Shown here piece after piece: positions 17,707 through 26,713 of a DNA stretch of 64,000 nt. Made by a program: the position numbers and the translations under genes. Every line of letters begins with the position of its first letter. Position 1 is the first letter of the stretch. The notes beneath the pieces were generated by a model. That model saw only the letters and a program-made list of their open reading frames with translations. It searched no databases and was not told where the DNA came from. This DNA is from Neisseria bacilliformis (GTDB lineage: Bacteria > Pseudomonadota > Gammaproteobacteria > Burkholderiales > Neisseriaceae). The DNA lies in the NCBI RefSeq assembly GCF_014055025.1, contig NZ_CP059571.1, forward strand, positions 2,170,001-2,234,000, written 5' to 3'.

Positions 17707-18087
17707 ATGAATCCGGCAATCAGAAAATACCTGCCGCCCGTTTGCGCCGCCGCAGCCGCCGTGTGCGGCGGCCTGACCGTGTGGCGGCATATCGGCGCAG
17801 GCATCGGCCCTTACGGTTTCCTGCTCACGGCGGCAGCCGTTTATCTCTGCTTCGGCTTCGTGCGCGGATTTTCAGACGGCCTGCTCGACGAGTTTGCCGA
17901 CGGCCGCAAGAAAGACGCCGCGCGGCGCGGCGCGCTGTTTCCCCTCACCCTGCTGCCCATGGCTGCCTGGGTGCATTACGGCGACACAGACGGCGGCGGC
18001 GCGGCTCTGTTTATCACGCTGCCGTTTTTGGCGGCGTGCCTCAACATGGCGGTTTACTACGCGTTCAACCGCTATTTGACCAACTGA
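17707..18087 (+). CDS. Small integral membrane protein of unknown function
   Basis: The ATG at 17707, preceded by AAAAGGA, gives 126 residues with three or four hydrophobic segments ([67 protein letters not shown]). FSDGLLDEF is encoded by a DUS. It precedes glmM by 34 bases and may be in its transcript. No family was recognised. Confidence 0.7.
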   Translation: MNPAIRKYLPPVCAAAAAVCGGLTVWRHIGAGIGPYGFLLTAAAVYLCFGFVRGFSDGLLDEFADGRKKDAARRGALFPLTLLPMAAWVHYGDTDGGGAALFITLPFLAACLNMAVYYAFNRYLTN

Positions 18088-18121
18088 TTGTTTTATCGTA
18101 TTTCCAACCAAGGAGCGGCTT

Positions 18122-19462
18122 ATGGCCAAAAAATATTTCGGCACCGACGGCGTGCGCGGCGAAGTGGGGCAGTTTCCGATTACCCCCGATTTCGTGTTGA
18201 AACTCGGCTACGCGGCCGGACGGGTGCTGGTGCAGCACGACGGCAAGGGCAGGCCGACGGTGATTATCGGCAAAGACACCCGCATTTCCGGCTACATGCT
18301 CGAAGCCGCGCTGGTGGCCGGCTTCACCGCCGCCGGCGCGAACGTCATCCAAACCGGCCCGCTGCCCACCCCCGGCATCGCCTACCTCACCCGCGCCCTG
18401 CGCCTGGCCGCCGGCGTGATGATTTCCGCCTCGCACAACGGCTATGCCGACAACGGCATCAAATTCTTCGCCGCAGGCGGCGTGAAGCTCTCCGACAAAA
18501 TCGAGCTGGAAATCGAAGCCGAGCTGGACAAAGCCATCGCCACCGAACACTCCGACCGCCTCGGCCGCGCCCGCCGCATCAGCGGCGCAGACGACCGCTA
18601 CATCGAGTTCTGCAAATCCGCCTTCCCCAACCAGCTCGACCTCTACGGCCTGAAAATCGTCGTCGACACCGCCAACGGCGCGGGCTACAACGTCGCCCCG
18701 AAAGTGTTTCACGAACTGGGCGCGGAAGTGGTCAGCATCGCCGACGCGCCCAGCGGCTACAACATCAACGACAAATGCGGCGCAACCCACCCCAAAACCC
18801 TGCAAGCGGCCGTGCTGCAAAACGAAGCCGACTACGGCGTCGCCCTCGACGGCGACGGCGACCGCCTTTTAATGGTGGACAGAAACGGCAAAGTGTACGA
18901 CGGCGACAAACTCATCTACGTCATCGCCAAAGCCCGCGCCCAAGAAGGCCGGCTCTGCGGCGGCGTGGTCGGCACGGTGATGACCAATATGGCGATGGAA
19001 CTGGCCCTCGCCGAAAAAAACATCCCCTTCGCCCGTGCCAAAGTCGGCGACCGCTACGTGCTCAAACAGCTCCACGAACGCGGCTGGCAGGTGGGCGGCG
19101 AAGCCAGCGGCCACATCCTGTGCCTCGACAAACACAACACCGGCGACGGCATCATCTCCGCCCTGCAAGTGTTCGCCGCCCTCAAAACGCTGGGGCAGGA
19201 TCTGGAAGCGGCGGTAGACTGGAAAGCCTTCCCGCAAACCATGATCAACGTGCGCATCAGCAAAGGGCAGGACTGGCAGGCCGCCGCCGCGCCCGCGCTC
19301 TCCGAAGCCGAAAAAGAGCTGGCCGCCGAAGGCCGCATCGTCCTGCGCGCCTCCGGCACCGAACCGGTGGTGCGCGTCATGGCCGAAGCCCGCCGCGCCG
19401 ACGCCGCCCGCCGCGCCGCCGAACGCATCGCCGAGGCCATCCGCCAAGCCGCGCAAAAATAG
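18122..19462 (+). CDS. glmM: Phosphoglucosamine mutase
   Basis: The 446-residue enzyme interconverts glucosamine-6-phosphate and glucosamine-1-phosphate for UDP-GlcNAc synthesis. Motifs: [11 protein letters not shown], the phosphoserine loop ISASHNG at residues 101-107, the metal-binding DGDGDR, the sugar-binding GGEASGH and the phosphate-binding [11 protein letters not shown]. It lies downstream of folP, the classic neighbour. A strong AAGGAG precedes the ATG. Confidence 0.98.
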   Translation: MAKKYFGTDGVRGEVGQFPITPDFVLKLGYAAGRVLVQHDGKGRPTVIIGKDTRISGYMLEAALVAGFTAAGANVIQTGPLPTPGIAYLTRALRLAAGVMISASHNGYADNGIKFFAAGGVKLSDKIELEIEAELDKAIATEHSDRLGRARRISGADDRYIEFCKSAFPNQLDLYGLKIVVDTANGAGYNVAPKVFHELGAEVVSIADAPSGYNINDKCGATHPKTLQAAVLQNEADYGVALDGDGDRLLMVDRNGKVYDGDKLIYVIAKARAQEGRLCGGVVGTVMTNMAMELALAEKNIPFARAKVGDRYVLKQLHERGWQVGGEASGHILCLDKHNTGDGIISALQVFAALKTLGQDLEAAVDWKAFPQTMINVRISKGQDWQAAAAPALSEAEKELAAEGRIVLRASGTEPVVRVMAEARRADAARRAAERIAEAIRQAAQK

Positions 19463-19466
19463 GATA

Positions 19467-19531
19467 AGGCCGTCTGAAAGGCCGTCTGAAAAACAGGCGT
19501 TACGGTATAATCCGCGCTTTTCAGACGGCCT
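19467..19531 (+). repeat. Tandem direct DUS plus inverted DUS enclosing a promoter
   Basis: Two AGGCCGTCTGAA copies abut directly (19467-19478 and 19479-19490), and an inverted copy lies at 19520-19531. The loop contains TATAATCCGCGC. The structure could end glmM transcription while housing the start of the next transcript. Confidence 0.65.
19506..19511 (+). promoter_or_regulatory. -10 element (TATAAT) upstream of the DedA gene
   Basis: Consensus TATAAT 71 bases before the start, inside the DUS loop. Confidence 0.4.
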
Positions 19532-19582
19532 TTTGCCGCACAGGTTCGCACCGAAACACGCAATTACGAGGAAACAGGATTT

Positions 19583-20287
19583 ATGGCAGCCTTTCTAGAA
19601 AGTTTCTTCCTCCAATACGGCTACGCCGCCGTATTTTCCGTACTCATCGCCTGCGGATTCGGCGTGCCGATACCCGAAGACATCACCCTCGTAACCGGCG
19701 GCATCATCTCCGGCCTCGGCTACACCGACCCGCACATCATGGTGGCCGTCGGCATCGCCGGCGTGCTGGCGGGCGACGGCCTCGTGTTCTCCGCCGGCCG
19801 CTTCTGGGGCGACAACATCATGCGTTTCCGCTTCATCGCCCGCGTCATGACCCCGCAACGCTACGCCCAAGTGGAAGAAAAATTTGAAAAATACGGCAAC
19901 TGGGTTTTATTCGTCGCCCGCTTCCTCCCCGGCCTGCGCACCCCCATCTATATGACCGCCGGCATCAGCCGCAAAGTGTCCGTGCTGCGCTTCATCCTGA
20001 TGGACGGCCTCGCCGCCCTCATCTCCGTGCCGCTTTGGGTGTACCTGGGCAACTACGGCGCGACCAACCGCGAATGGCTGATGAAAACCGTGCACCAAGT
20101 GCAGCACGGCCTCTTTGCCGCCATCGGCATCGGCGCGGTGCTGCTGGGCTGGTTCTGGTGGAGAACCCGCAGCCGCCGCCGCTTCTACCGCGAAAAACTC
20201 GCCGAATCCCGCGCCCGCCGCAAAGCCGCCAAAGCGGAAAAAAAAGCCGCCAAGCAAAACGCGCGGCAAAACACCGGGCAACCCTGA
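19583..20287 (+). CDS. DedA family (SNARE-associated) membrane protein
   Basis: The 234-residue protein has the DedA pattern: YGYAAVFSVLIACGFGVPIPEDITL with the conserved acidic pair, then RFLPGLRTPIYMTAGISR with the conserved arginines, and several transmembrane helices. The tail is very basic (KAAKAEKKAAKQNARQ). DedA proteins are needed for membrane potential and lipid-carrier recycling; the exact substrate is not evident. A strong GAGGAAACAGG lies upstream. Confidence 0.9.
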   Translation: MAAFLESFFLQYGYAAVFSVLIACGFGVPIPEDITLVTGGIISGLGYTDPHIMVAVGIAGVLAGDGLVFSAGRFWGDNIMRFRFIARVMTPQRYAQVEEKFEKYGNWVLFVARFLPGLRTPIYMTAGISRKVSVLRFILMDGLAALISVPLWVYLGNYGATNREWLMKTVHQVQHGLFAAIGIGAVLLGWFWWRTRSRRRFYREKLAESRARRKAAKAEKKAAKQNARQNTGQP

Positions 20288-20300
20288 CCCGCCACACGCA

Positions 20301-20333
20301 AGGTTTTCAGACGGCCGTCTGAAAACCTTTTTC
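20301..20333 (+). terminator. Fused DUS palindrome, terminator of the DedA gene
   Basis: Two opposite DUS copies share the central GGCC to make one perfect palindrome (AAGGTTTTCAGACGGCC and its complement), followed by TTTTT. It is a textbook rho-independent terminator, 14 bases after the stop. Confidence 0.85.
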
Positions 20334-20463
20334 GCACCCGCCGCCAATCCTCCCTCCCCTGCGCCCCTGCGCCCTGCGCGGGTACAACCCGATAACATCC
20401 TTTACACCCCAAAGACATCGTTTACATCCACAGGCAGATTTTCATCATTCAGCCCGCCACAAA

Positions 20464-21823
20464 ATGATGAAAGCCACACTACCTTGGAAAGAAACGAACA
20501 TCATGCAGCAGTGCATCCGATTTATCCAAGCATGGCTCACCAGACGTTACACCAAAACCGAGCTATGCAGACAATTCAACATCAGCCGCCCGACGGCTGA
20601 CAAATGGATCAAACGCCATCAACAGGTGGGGGTTGACGGACTGGCTGAGCTATCCCGCCGACCCAAACACAGCCCCAATGCCACACCGCAATGGATAAGC
20701 GAATGGCTGGTTGCCGAGAAGCTCAAACGTCCCGATTGGAGCGCACTTAACCTGTTTGTCCACACCTTTCCCGAGCAACACAAACCCGCAGACAGCACCG
20801 GCGACTTAATCCTTGCCCGCGCAGGTTTGGTGAAACCGCGCAAACGCCGCCGCAAAGTCAGCGCAGATACACAGCCCTTTAACGAATGCACCGCCGCCAA
20901 CAGCACATGGAGCGCAGACTTCAAAGGACAGTTTCTGCCAGGGTCTGTTGACAATCAACGTTTTGGCGGCTTTTACGCCCTAAAACGGCATCTGCCGCGT
21001 TGCAAATACTCGCCTATGGACGGCATAGGTTCGCATTTTCGCCTTGCATCTGCCGTTTTATGACGCAAAATCCGCGTCAAAAGTTGAATGTCAACAGACC
21101 CTAGGGAACAACAAACTCTGCTATCCCTTGACCGTAACCGATAATTTCAACCGTTACCTGTTGCTGTGTCAGGCGTTAAGCGGCACTCAGCGTGCGCCCG
21201 TAACCGCTTTGTTTGAGCGTCTGTTTACCGAATTCGGCTTACCACGGGCAATCTGTTCCGACAACGGCGCACCCTTTGCTTCAACCGCATTGGGCGGTAT
21301 CAGCCACTTGTCTAAATGGTGGATTGACTTGGGCATTCGCCCGGAGCGTATTCAACCTGCCCATCCCGAACAAAACGGACGGCACGAACGAATGCACCGC
21401 AGCCTGAAAGACAGTCTTCATGCTCGTCTGGACAAAATGGAACAAGACTTGTGCGCCCAACAAGTGTAGTTTGATGCCTTTGTCCGCGAATACAACCATG
21501 AACGTTCCCACAAGGGTATCGGACGTAAAACGCCATCCGAATGCTATACCCCGTCCAACCGTTTATACACAGGCAGGATAGAGCCTTATGACTATGGCGA
21601 GGGTGTTGCATTACGCCAAGTGAAAGGCGGCGGCGAAATCAAATGGAAGGGTAACACCTTGTATTTAAGCCAAGTACCTGCCCATGAAGCGGTGGCGTTT
21701 GTGCCTTATGCGGATAGGGTGTGGCGTATTTTTTACCGTTTTCACTTTCTCGGTCAGTTTGATGAGCGGGAAGGGAAAATTATTCCTGCAACACACTGGC
21801 ATGCGGAACCTTCAAAGCCTTGA
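20464..21823 (+). pseudogene. IS481-family DDE transposase, disrupted
   Basis: The first part encodes a helix-turn-helix (TKTELCRQFNISRPTADKWI) and linker, up to NSTWSADFKGQFL with the first catalytic Asp. A 159-base MITE plus 4-base duplication then interrupts the frame. Homology resumes at LGNNKLCYPLTVTDNF and continues through ICSDNGAPFAS (second Asp) and HPEQNGRHERMHRSLK (Glu). A TAG at 21467-21469 then interrupts before FDAFVREYNHERSHK, where a Trp codon is expected. Two independent lesions make this inactive. The gene is less GC-rich than its neighbours. Confidence 0.9.
20942..21100. mobile_element. 159-bp MITE inserted in the transposase gene
   Basis: The unit starts GGTCTGTTGACAATCAAC and ends with the near-perfect inverse (GTTGAATGTCAACAGACC). 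It is flanked by CCAG on the left and CTAG on the right, consistent with a 4-base CTAG target duplication in which one copy has mutated. It has no coding capacity; the interior has a second inverted repeat. It is probably mobilised by an IS5-type transposase elsewhere, which is an inference from the CTAG target. Confidence 0.75.
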
Positions 21824-22045
21824 TGATGTAAAGGATGTCTTTAAGGAAAGGTGTAAAGGATGTCTGTGTTGCACACAGGTTTTCAGACGGCCTCAAAAGC
21901 AGCCTGAAAACTGCAAACGCCGTCTGAAACCCTTTCAGACGACCATCGCCCAGCACGATACCGCCCATACCGTTTTACGATTAGCAGCCGCGCCACACGC
22001 CGCCTATCATCTCGTTTCCAAACAGGCCGTCTGAAAGGAAACCTG

Positions 22046-23047
22046 ATGCAGCTCACCCGCCGCACCTTTTTGCAGGCCATGTCTGCCGCCCTCAAAGCCG
22101 CGCCCTATCTGAGCGATTGGAGCAAAACCGTGAAAGACGGCAACCGCCCGCGCACCCGCCCGCAAGTGATCGACAATGCCGACTTCCTGCGCAAGGGCAT
22201 GGACTGGACGGGCGAACGCCTTGCCGATATGGACGCGGCGGGCGTGGACATGCAAATCCTCTCGCTCGGCGGCTTTCCGCAGTTCGCCCCCAAAGACAAA
22301 GAATTGTCGCTCGCCCAAAGCGTGAACGACCGCCTCGCCCAAACCGTTGCCGACCACCCCACCCGCTTCGCCGCCTTCGCCACCCTGCCGTGGGGGCAGC
22401 CTGAAAACGCCGTCGCCGAACTGGAACGCGCCGTCAAACAGCTCAGGCTAAAAGGCGCACTCTTGAATGGTCGCCCCAATGACCATTTTTTAGACGCGCC
22501 CGAATACGCCGAACTGCTCGCCAAATTCAACGAACTGCGCGTACCACTCTATCTGCACCCCGGCATCCCCGTGCCCGCCGTTCAGGCTGCCTATTACAGC
22601 GGTTTCACGCCCGAACTCACCGCCCGATTGTCCATGTTTGCATGAGGCTGGCACAACGAAGCAGGCATTCATTTAATGCGCCTGATTTTAAGCGGCGCGT
22701 TAGACCGCAACCCCAATCTGCAAATCATCAGCGGCCACTGGGGCGAAATGCTGCCGTTTTACCTGCAACGGCTGGACGATTCCATTCCGCAAGCAGCTTC
22801 GGGCTTGCGCCGCAGCATCACCGACACCTTCCGCGAGCAGGTGTATGTAACCCCCAGCGGTATGCTCACCCGAGCGCATTTTGACTTTATCTACACGCTG
22901 CTGGGCGCGGAGCGCATTCTGTTCTCGCTGGATTATCCCTATCAAAGCCTTGACGGTGCGCACGAATTTATCGACAGCCTGCCGGTTGCGTCGTCTGAAA
23001 AAGAGATGATTGCGTATAAAAATGCGGAGAAACTGCTGGGGCTGTGA
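22046..23047 (+). pseudogene. Amidohydrolase-family protein (ACMSD-like), broken
   Basis: Two consecutive same-frame segments together resemble metal-dependent hydrolases of the Amidohydro_2 family: GERLADMDAAGVDMQILSL, LYLHPGIPVP, then GWHNEAGIHLMRLILSG, IISGHWGEMLPFYL and ERILFSLDYPYQS with the late catalytic Asp. A TGA at 22643-22645 stands where a Trp is expected (A-W-G-W-H in relatives). The N-terminal metal site (HxH) is absent, the short start (LTRRTFLQAMSAA) being joined to a middle region, so the gene has also lost its front. Internal CAGCCTGAAAA copies point to a Kingella-type donor. Confidence 0.8.
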
Positions 23048-23083
23048 GGCAGAGAGAAGCGCAAACGTTATCCGGAAAACGCC

Positions 23084-23117
23084 GTAGGGTGTGCGGCTCT
23101 GCCGCGCACGCGGTTGG
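23084..23117. repeat. Lone REP2 half-unit
   Basis: GTAGGGTGTGCGGCTCTGCC followed by GCGCACGCGG; no partner copy nearby. Confidence 0.6.
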
Positions 23118-23128
23118 CAACATTCAAA

Positions 23129-23196
23129 GCAGGTCAGGCATTTATGCCCGAAAACCGGCACATTTCAAAAACGTCGGGCATCAATACCTGACCTAC
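23129..23196. repeat. Degenerate REP1 pair
   Basis: GCAGGTCAGGCATTTATGCC at the left and CGGGCATCAATACCTGACC then TAC at the right. The head has mutated from GTAG to GCAG and several stem bases differ, so this copy looks old. Confidence 0.65.
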
Positions 23197-23225
23197 CAAC
23201 TTGCCCCCCCAACCTTTCCGACCGC

Positions 23226-23330
23226 CGTCATTCCCACGCAGGCGGGAATCTTGTCGGAATCCAAGCAAATCTTTGTTTTTTTTAAAATACCGAATACCAA
23301 CCAAGATTCCCGCCTGCGCGGGAATGACGG
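23226..23330. repeat. dRS3-flanked NIME
   Basis: ATTCCCACGCAGGCGGGAAT (23230-23249) and ATTCCCGCCTGCGCGGGAAT (23306-23325) face each other around a 56-base AT-rich spacer. Confidence 0.75.
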
Positions 23331-23368
23331 CATTTTTTTGGTTGCGGGCCGCTGTCGGGATTGGGATA

Positions 23369-23421
23369 AGGCCGTCTGAAAACGGATTTGACTGCGGCGA
23401 AACGGTGTTTTCAGACGGCCT
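23369..23421 (-). terminator. Inverted DUS pair, 3' end of the DegV gene
   Basis: DUS copies separated by 29 bases, 32 bases past the minus-strand stop. Confidence 0.6.
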
Positions 23422-23452
23422 TTGCCTGTGGCGGCGCACGGTGCGCGGGCGT

Positions 23453-24328
23453 TTACAGCGGTTCGTCCACCCAGCACACACCCACCGCGTTCGCGCCGAT
23501 GTGCGCGCCGATAACGGGGGAGATGGGGAAAGCGGCGGGGGTGAGGCCGGTTTTGTTTTTCAGTTTTTCGGCGAGGCGTTCGTAGAGGGCGCGGTCGCCG
23601 CCGTAGAGGCCGTAGAGGCGGACGGGTTTGGCGCGGGCGGCGCGGGCGGCGGTGTCGGCCAGCGCGTCGAGGGTGTCTTCGGTTTTGCGCCCCATGCCGA
23701 TGCCGGCGCGGGAAAACTGCCCGTCGTAAAAGCGCAGCACGGGTTTGAGGTCGAGCAGGCCGGCGAAGAATTTTTCGGTGGTGTTCAGATGGTGCAGACG
23801 GCGCAGGCTGTTGACGCTGAATACGATTTCGGCAGTGGGTTTGAGGCGTTCGAGGTGTTCGGCCACGTCGGCGGCGGCGAAACCGAGCCGCAACAGGCGC
23901 ACGGCTTCGAGGGCGAAATGGCCTTCGGCGATGCAGGCGGTGCCGGTGTCGATGATGTAGGTTTGGATGTCGCGCGCCATTTCGGCAGCCACTTTGCGCA
24001 CGGTGTCCACGGTGCCGCTGATGCGGCCGCTGAGGGTGGTTACGATGATTTCGCGGTAGCCCAGGTCGATGATTTCTTTGAACAGGTCGCGCACGGCGGA
24101 TTCGGCGGGCGGCGAGATGGAGGCGGTGCCTTCGGGGGTTTCGGCCTGCCAGAGGTAGAAGGCTTCGGGGTGGAGGTCGTAGCCGTCGGCGTACACCAGC
24201 CCGTCCATGTGGACGTTCAGGCGCAGGATGTAGAGCAGGTCGTCGAGTTCGGGCAGCTCGTCGAGCGAGCCGGTGGAGGTGGCGACGACGGCGCAGCGTA
24301 TGGGCGGTTCGTTTTGTGTGTCGGGCAT
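23453..24328 (-). CDS. DegV family fatty-acid-binding protein
   Basis: The 291-residue protein reads CAVVATSTGSLDELPEL at the start and has the DegV features YREIIVTTLSGRISGTVDTV, IIDTGTACIAEGHFALEA, FSVNSLRRLHHLN and the C-terminal ISPVIGAHIGANAVGVCWVD (HxGPGA-like). DegV/FakB proteins bind a fatty acid and in Gram-positives present it to FakA. No fakA is visible here, so its partner is unknown. pncC lies 199 bases upstream on the same strand. Confidence 0.9.
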   Translation of the reverse strand: MPDTQNEPPIRCAVVATSTGSLDELPELDDLLYILRLNVHMDGLVYADGYDLHPEAFYLWQAETPEGTASISPPAESAVRDLFKEIIDLGYREIIVTTLSGRISGTVDTVRKVAAEMARDIQTYIIDTGTACIAEGHFALEAVRLLRLGFAAADVAEHLERLKPTAEIVFSVNSLRRLHHLNTTEKFFAGLLDLKPVLRFYDGQFSRAGIGMGRKTEDTLDALADTAARAARAKPVRLYGLYGGDRALYERLAEKLKNKTGLTPAAFPISPVIGAHIGANAVGVCWVDEPL

Positions 24329-24527
24329 GTGTTGTTTTTAAAATTCAAAAATCAATCGGTTAAAGATATGGCCGGATGGCGATGGGCGCGGATACTACGG
24401 CTTTTACGGGCGGTTGTCCAGCGGGATGTTCGGTATAAACGAGTGAAATTTATGTAAAAAATATGCGCGATAGATTTTACCGCGCAACGGGGCGCAAAGG
24501 CCGTCTGAAAACGTGCCGCCGCGCCGC

Positions 24528-25013
24528 CTATCCTTGCCGCTGCGCAAGGGTTTGCGCCAGCCAGGCGATGGCGAAGTCGGCGGCTTGGCGGCGGATTTCG
24601 CTGCGCGTGCCGCAGAAGTGGGCAGTACGGGCAGACGCGCCCTCGCGGCAGGCGAGGCCGAAACATACTGTGCCGACGGGTTTTTCCGCGCTGCCGCCAC
24701 CAGGGCCGGCGATGCCGGTGATGGCGAGAGCGTAATCGGCGGCGGCGGCGGCGCACGCGCCCGAGGCCATTTCCCGCGCCACGGTTTCGCTCACCGCGCC
24801 TTCGCGCCGCAGGCTCTCGGCGGATACACCCAAGAGCCGCTGTTTCGCCTCATTGCTGTATGTAACGAAGCCGGTTTCAAACCAGGCCGAGCTGCCGGGC
24901 AGTTCGGTGAACGACGCCGCGAGCAGGCCGCCGGTGCACGATTCGGCGCAGGTGATTTTCAGGCGGCCTGCGGCAAGGGCGGCGGCGGCTTGGCGCAATA
25001 GTATTTGGTTCAT
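24528..25013 (-). CDS. pncC: Nicotinamide-nucleotide amidase (CinA C-terminal family)
   Basis: The 161-residue protein is the stand-alone CinA C-terminal domain: TCAESCTGGLLAASFTELPG, FVTYSNEAKQRLLGV, YALAITGIAGPGGGSAEKPVG. It deamidates NMN to nicotinate mononucleotide in NAD recycling. I place the start at 25013, because AAGGAG precedes that ATG at 8 bases; the GTG three codons earlier would sit inside the same site. Confidence 0.93.
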   Translation of the reverse strand: MNQILLRQAAAALAAGRLKITCAESCTGGLLAASFTELPGSSAWFETGFVTYSNEAKQRLLGVSAESLRREGAVSETVAREMASGACAAAAADYALAITGIAGPGGGSAEKPVGTVCFGLACREGASARTAHFCGTRSEIRRQAADFAIAWLAQTLAQRQG

Positions 25014-25122
25014 GGCGGACACTCCTTATTTATAGTTGGTGCGGCACGCGTTTTCAGACGGCCTGTACGGCACATCCGCGCCTGCGTTTGACGTTGTTTC
25101 ACCGTGTATGGCAAACGGCGCG

Positions 25123-25128
25123 ATTGTA
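25123..25128 (-). promoter_or_regulatory. -10 element (TACAAT) of pncC
   Basis: TACAATCGCGCC on the minus strand in the divergent pncC/efeB region, 109 bases before the start. Confidence 0.35.
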
Positions 25129-25201
25129 GAACACAGGCCGTCTGAAAAAAACCAATGCGCTTTGCGGCGGCGCAAACAGGCGGCGGAAACCCGTTTCGCT
25201 A

Positions 25202-25207
25202 TATAAT
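25202..25207 (+). promoter_or_regulatory. -10 element (TATAAT) of efeB
   Basis: Consensus TATAATTCGC, 78 bases before the efeB start. The -35 region lacks a match. A DUS lies between it and the gene. Confidence 0.45.
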
Positions 25208-25285
25208 TCGCATTTGCCGCACGGCCGCTGTTTTTCAGACGGCCTCTGCTTTATGTTTACCGAAACACGATACAAGGAGCACAGA

Positions 25286-26578
25286 ATGAAACACGCCAAC
25301 GACCCCGCCAAACGCCGCCTGCTCAAAACCGCCGTCGCCACGGCCGCCGCTGCCGCGCTGGCCGCCTGCGGGCAGAACACCCGCACGGGCGATGCCGCGC
25401 AGAGGCCGTCTGAAAACCCGGGCGGCAACGGCGAAGGCGGGCAGTTCGACCGCCACAGCCAAACCGCCTACGACTGCTACGGCGTCCACCAGGCCGGCAT
25501 CACCACCCCGCACCAGCCCTTCGGCATCCTCTGCGCCTTCGACATCACCGCCGACAGCCGCGCCCGCCTCACCGACTTTTTCCGCACCCTCACCGCCCGC
25601 ATCGAATTTCTCACCAAAGGCGGCGAACTCATCGACGGCGACGACAAACTCCCCCCCGCCGGCAGCGGCCTGTTGGGCAAAACCGTCCCGCCCGACGGCC
25701 TCACCGTAACCGTGTCCGTCGGCAACAGCCTGTTCGACGACCGCTTCGGCCTCGCCGGCAAAAAGCCCAAACACCTGCAAGAAATGAAGGATTTTCCCAA
25801 CGACGAATTACGCAAAGAATGGTGCGACGGCGACATCGGCATCCAAATCTGCGCCTTCTCCCCCGAAACCTGCCAAAACGCCCTGCGCGACATCATCAAA
25901 CAAACCGCCAAATACGCCGTCATCCGCTGGTCGCTTGACGGCTGGCTGCCCAAGCCCGAACCCGGCGCGATTGCCGCCCGCAACCTCTTGGGCTTCCGCG
26001 ACGGCACCGGCAACCCCGACGTGTCCGACCCCAAAATTGCCGATCAGGTCTTATGGACGGGCGTGGCCGCCAACAGCCTCGACGAACCCGCATGGGCGAA
26101 AAACGGCAGCTATCAGGCCGTGCGCCTCATCCGCCACTTCGTCGAATTCTGGGACAGAACCCCCTTGCAGGAACAAAACGACATCTTCGGCCGCGAAAAA
26201 TACAGCGGCGCGCCGCTGGGACAGAAAAAAGAGAGCGACATCCCCAACTACGCCGCCGACCCCGAAGGCAAAGTCATCCCCAAAGACAGCCACATCCGCC
26301 TGGGCGACCCGCGCGACCCCGAGTTCATGAAAAAACACCTGCTCTTCCGCCGCCCCTTCAACTACTCGCTCGGCCTGGCCAAAAACGGCCAGCTCAACGT
26401 CGGCCTTATCCTCGTTATGTACCAGGCCAACCTCGACGACGGCTTCATCTTCGTACAAAACCGCCTCAACCTCGAACCCTTGGAGGAATACATCAAACCC
26501 TTCGGCGGCGGCTACTTCTTCACCCTCCCGGGCGTGGAAAAAGGCGGCTTCCTCGCCCAAAGGCTGCTGGCGGAGTAA
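25286..26578 (+). CDS. efeB: Dye-decolorizing-type heme peroxidase EfeB
   Basis: The 430-residue protein begins with a twin-arginine-type signal (AKRRLLKTAVATAAAAA); LAACG also resembles a lipobox. The Dyp-peroxidase fold shows GVHQAGITTPHQPFGI, the distal-heme GFRDGTGN motif, and the proximal-heme His in RLIRHFVEFWDRTPLQEQ. EfeB works in the periplasm with EfeU and EfeO in ferrous/heme iron uptake. Those partners are 13 kb away. The start at 25286 has AAGGAG; a DUS in frame encodes QRPSENPGG. Confidence 0.93.
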   Translation: MKHANDPAKRRLLKTAVATAAAAALAACGQNTRTGDAAQRPSENPGGNGEGGQFDRHSQTAYDCYGVHQAGITTPHQPFGILCAFDITADSRARLTDFFRTLTARIEFLTKGGELIDGDDKLPPAGSGLLGKTVPPDGLTVTVSVGNSLFDDRFGLAGKKPKHLQEMKDFPNDELRKEWCDGDIGIQICAFSPETCQNALRDIIKQTAKYAVIRWSLDGWLPKPEPGAIAARNLLGFRDGTGNPDVSDPKIADQVLWTGVAANSLDEPAWAKNGSYQAVRLIRHFVEFWDRTPLQEQNDIFGREKYSGAPLGQKKESDIPNYAADPEGKVIPKDSHIRLGDPRDPEFMKKHLLFRRPFNYSLGLAKNGQLNVGLILVMYQANLDDGFIFVQNRLNLEPLEEYIKPFGGGYFFTLPGVEKGGFLAQRLLAE

Positions 26579-26588
26579 ACACGGCAAC

Positions 26589-26629
26589 AGGCCGTCTGAA
26601 AACGCGTTTTATAGCTTTTCAGACGGCCT
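26589..26629 (+). terminator. Inverted DUS pair after efeB
   Basis: DUS hairpin 11 bases past the stop. Confidence 0.7.
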
Positions 26630-26713
26630 TTATGGTATAGGGCGCGTGCGTTGCTAGGGCGGCATACTCTGCTTTAAGCCATAAGGCTACGCTTGTTGAA
26701 ACAGGAGAAAACC

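Larger units (their letters stand above)
20393..21865 (+). mobile_element. Degenerate IS481-like insertion sequence
   Basis: Imperfect terminal inverted repeats are visible: ACATCCTTTACACC at 20395 and GACATCGTTTACATC at 20414 on the left, and GATGTAAAGGATGTC at 21825 and GGTGTAAAGGATGT at 21850 on the right. Inside is a single transposase gene disrupted by a MITE and a nonsense codon. Exact ends and target duplication are uncertain. Confidence 0.75.
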
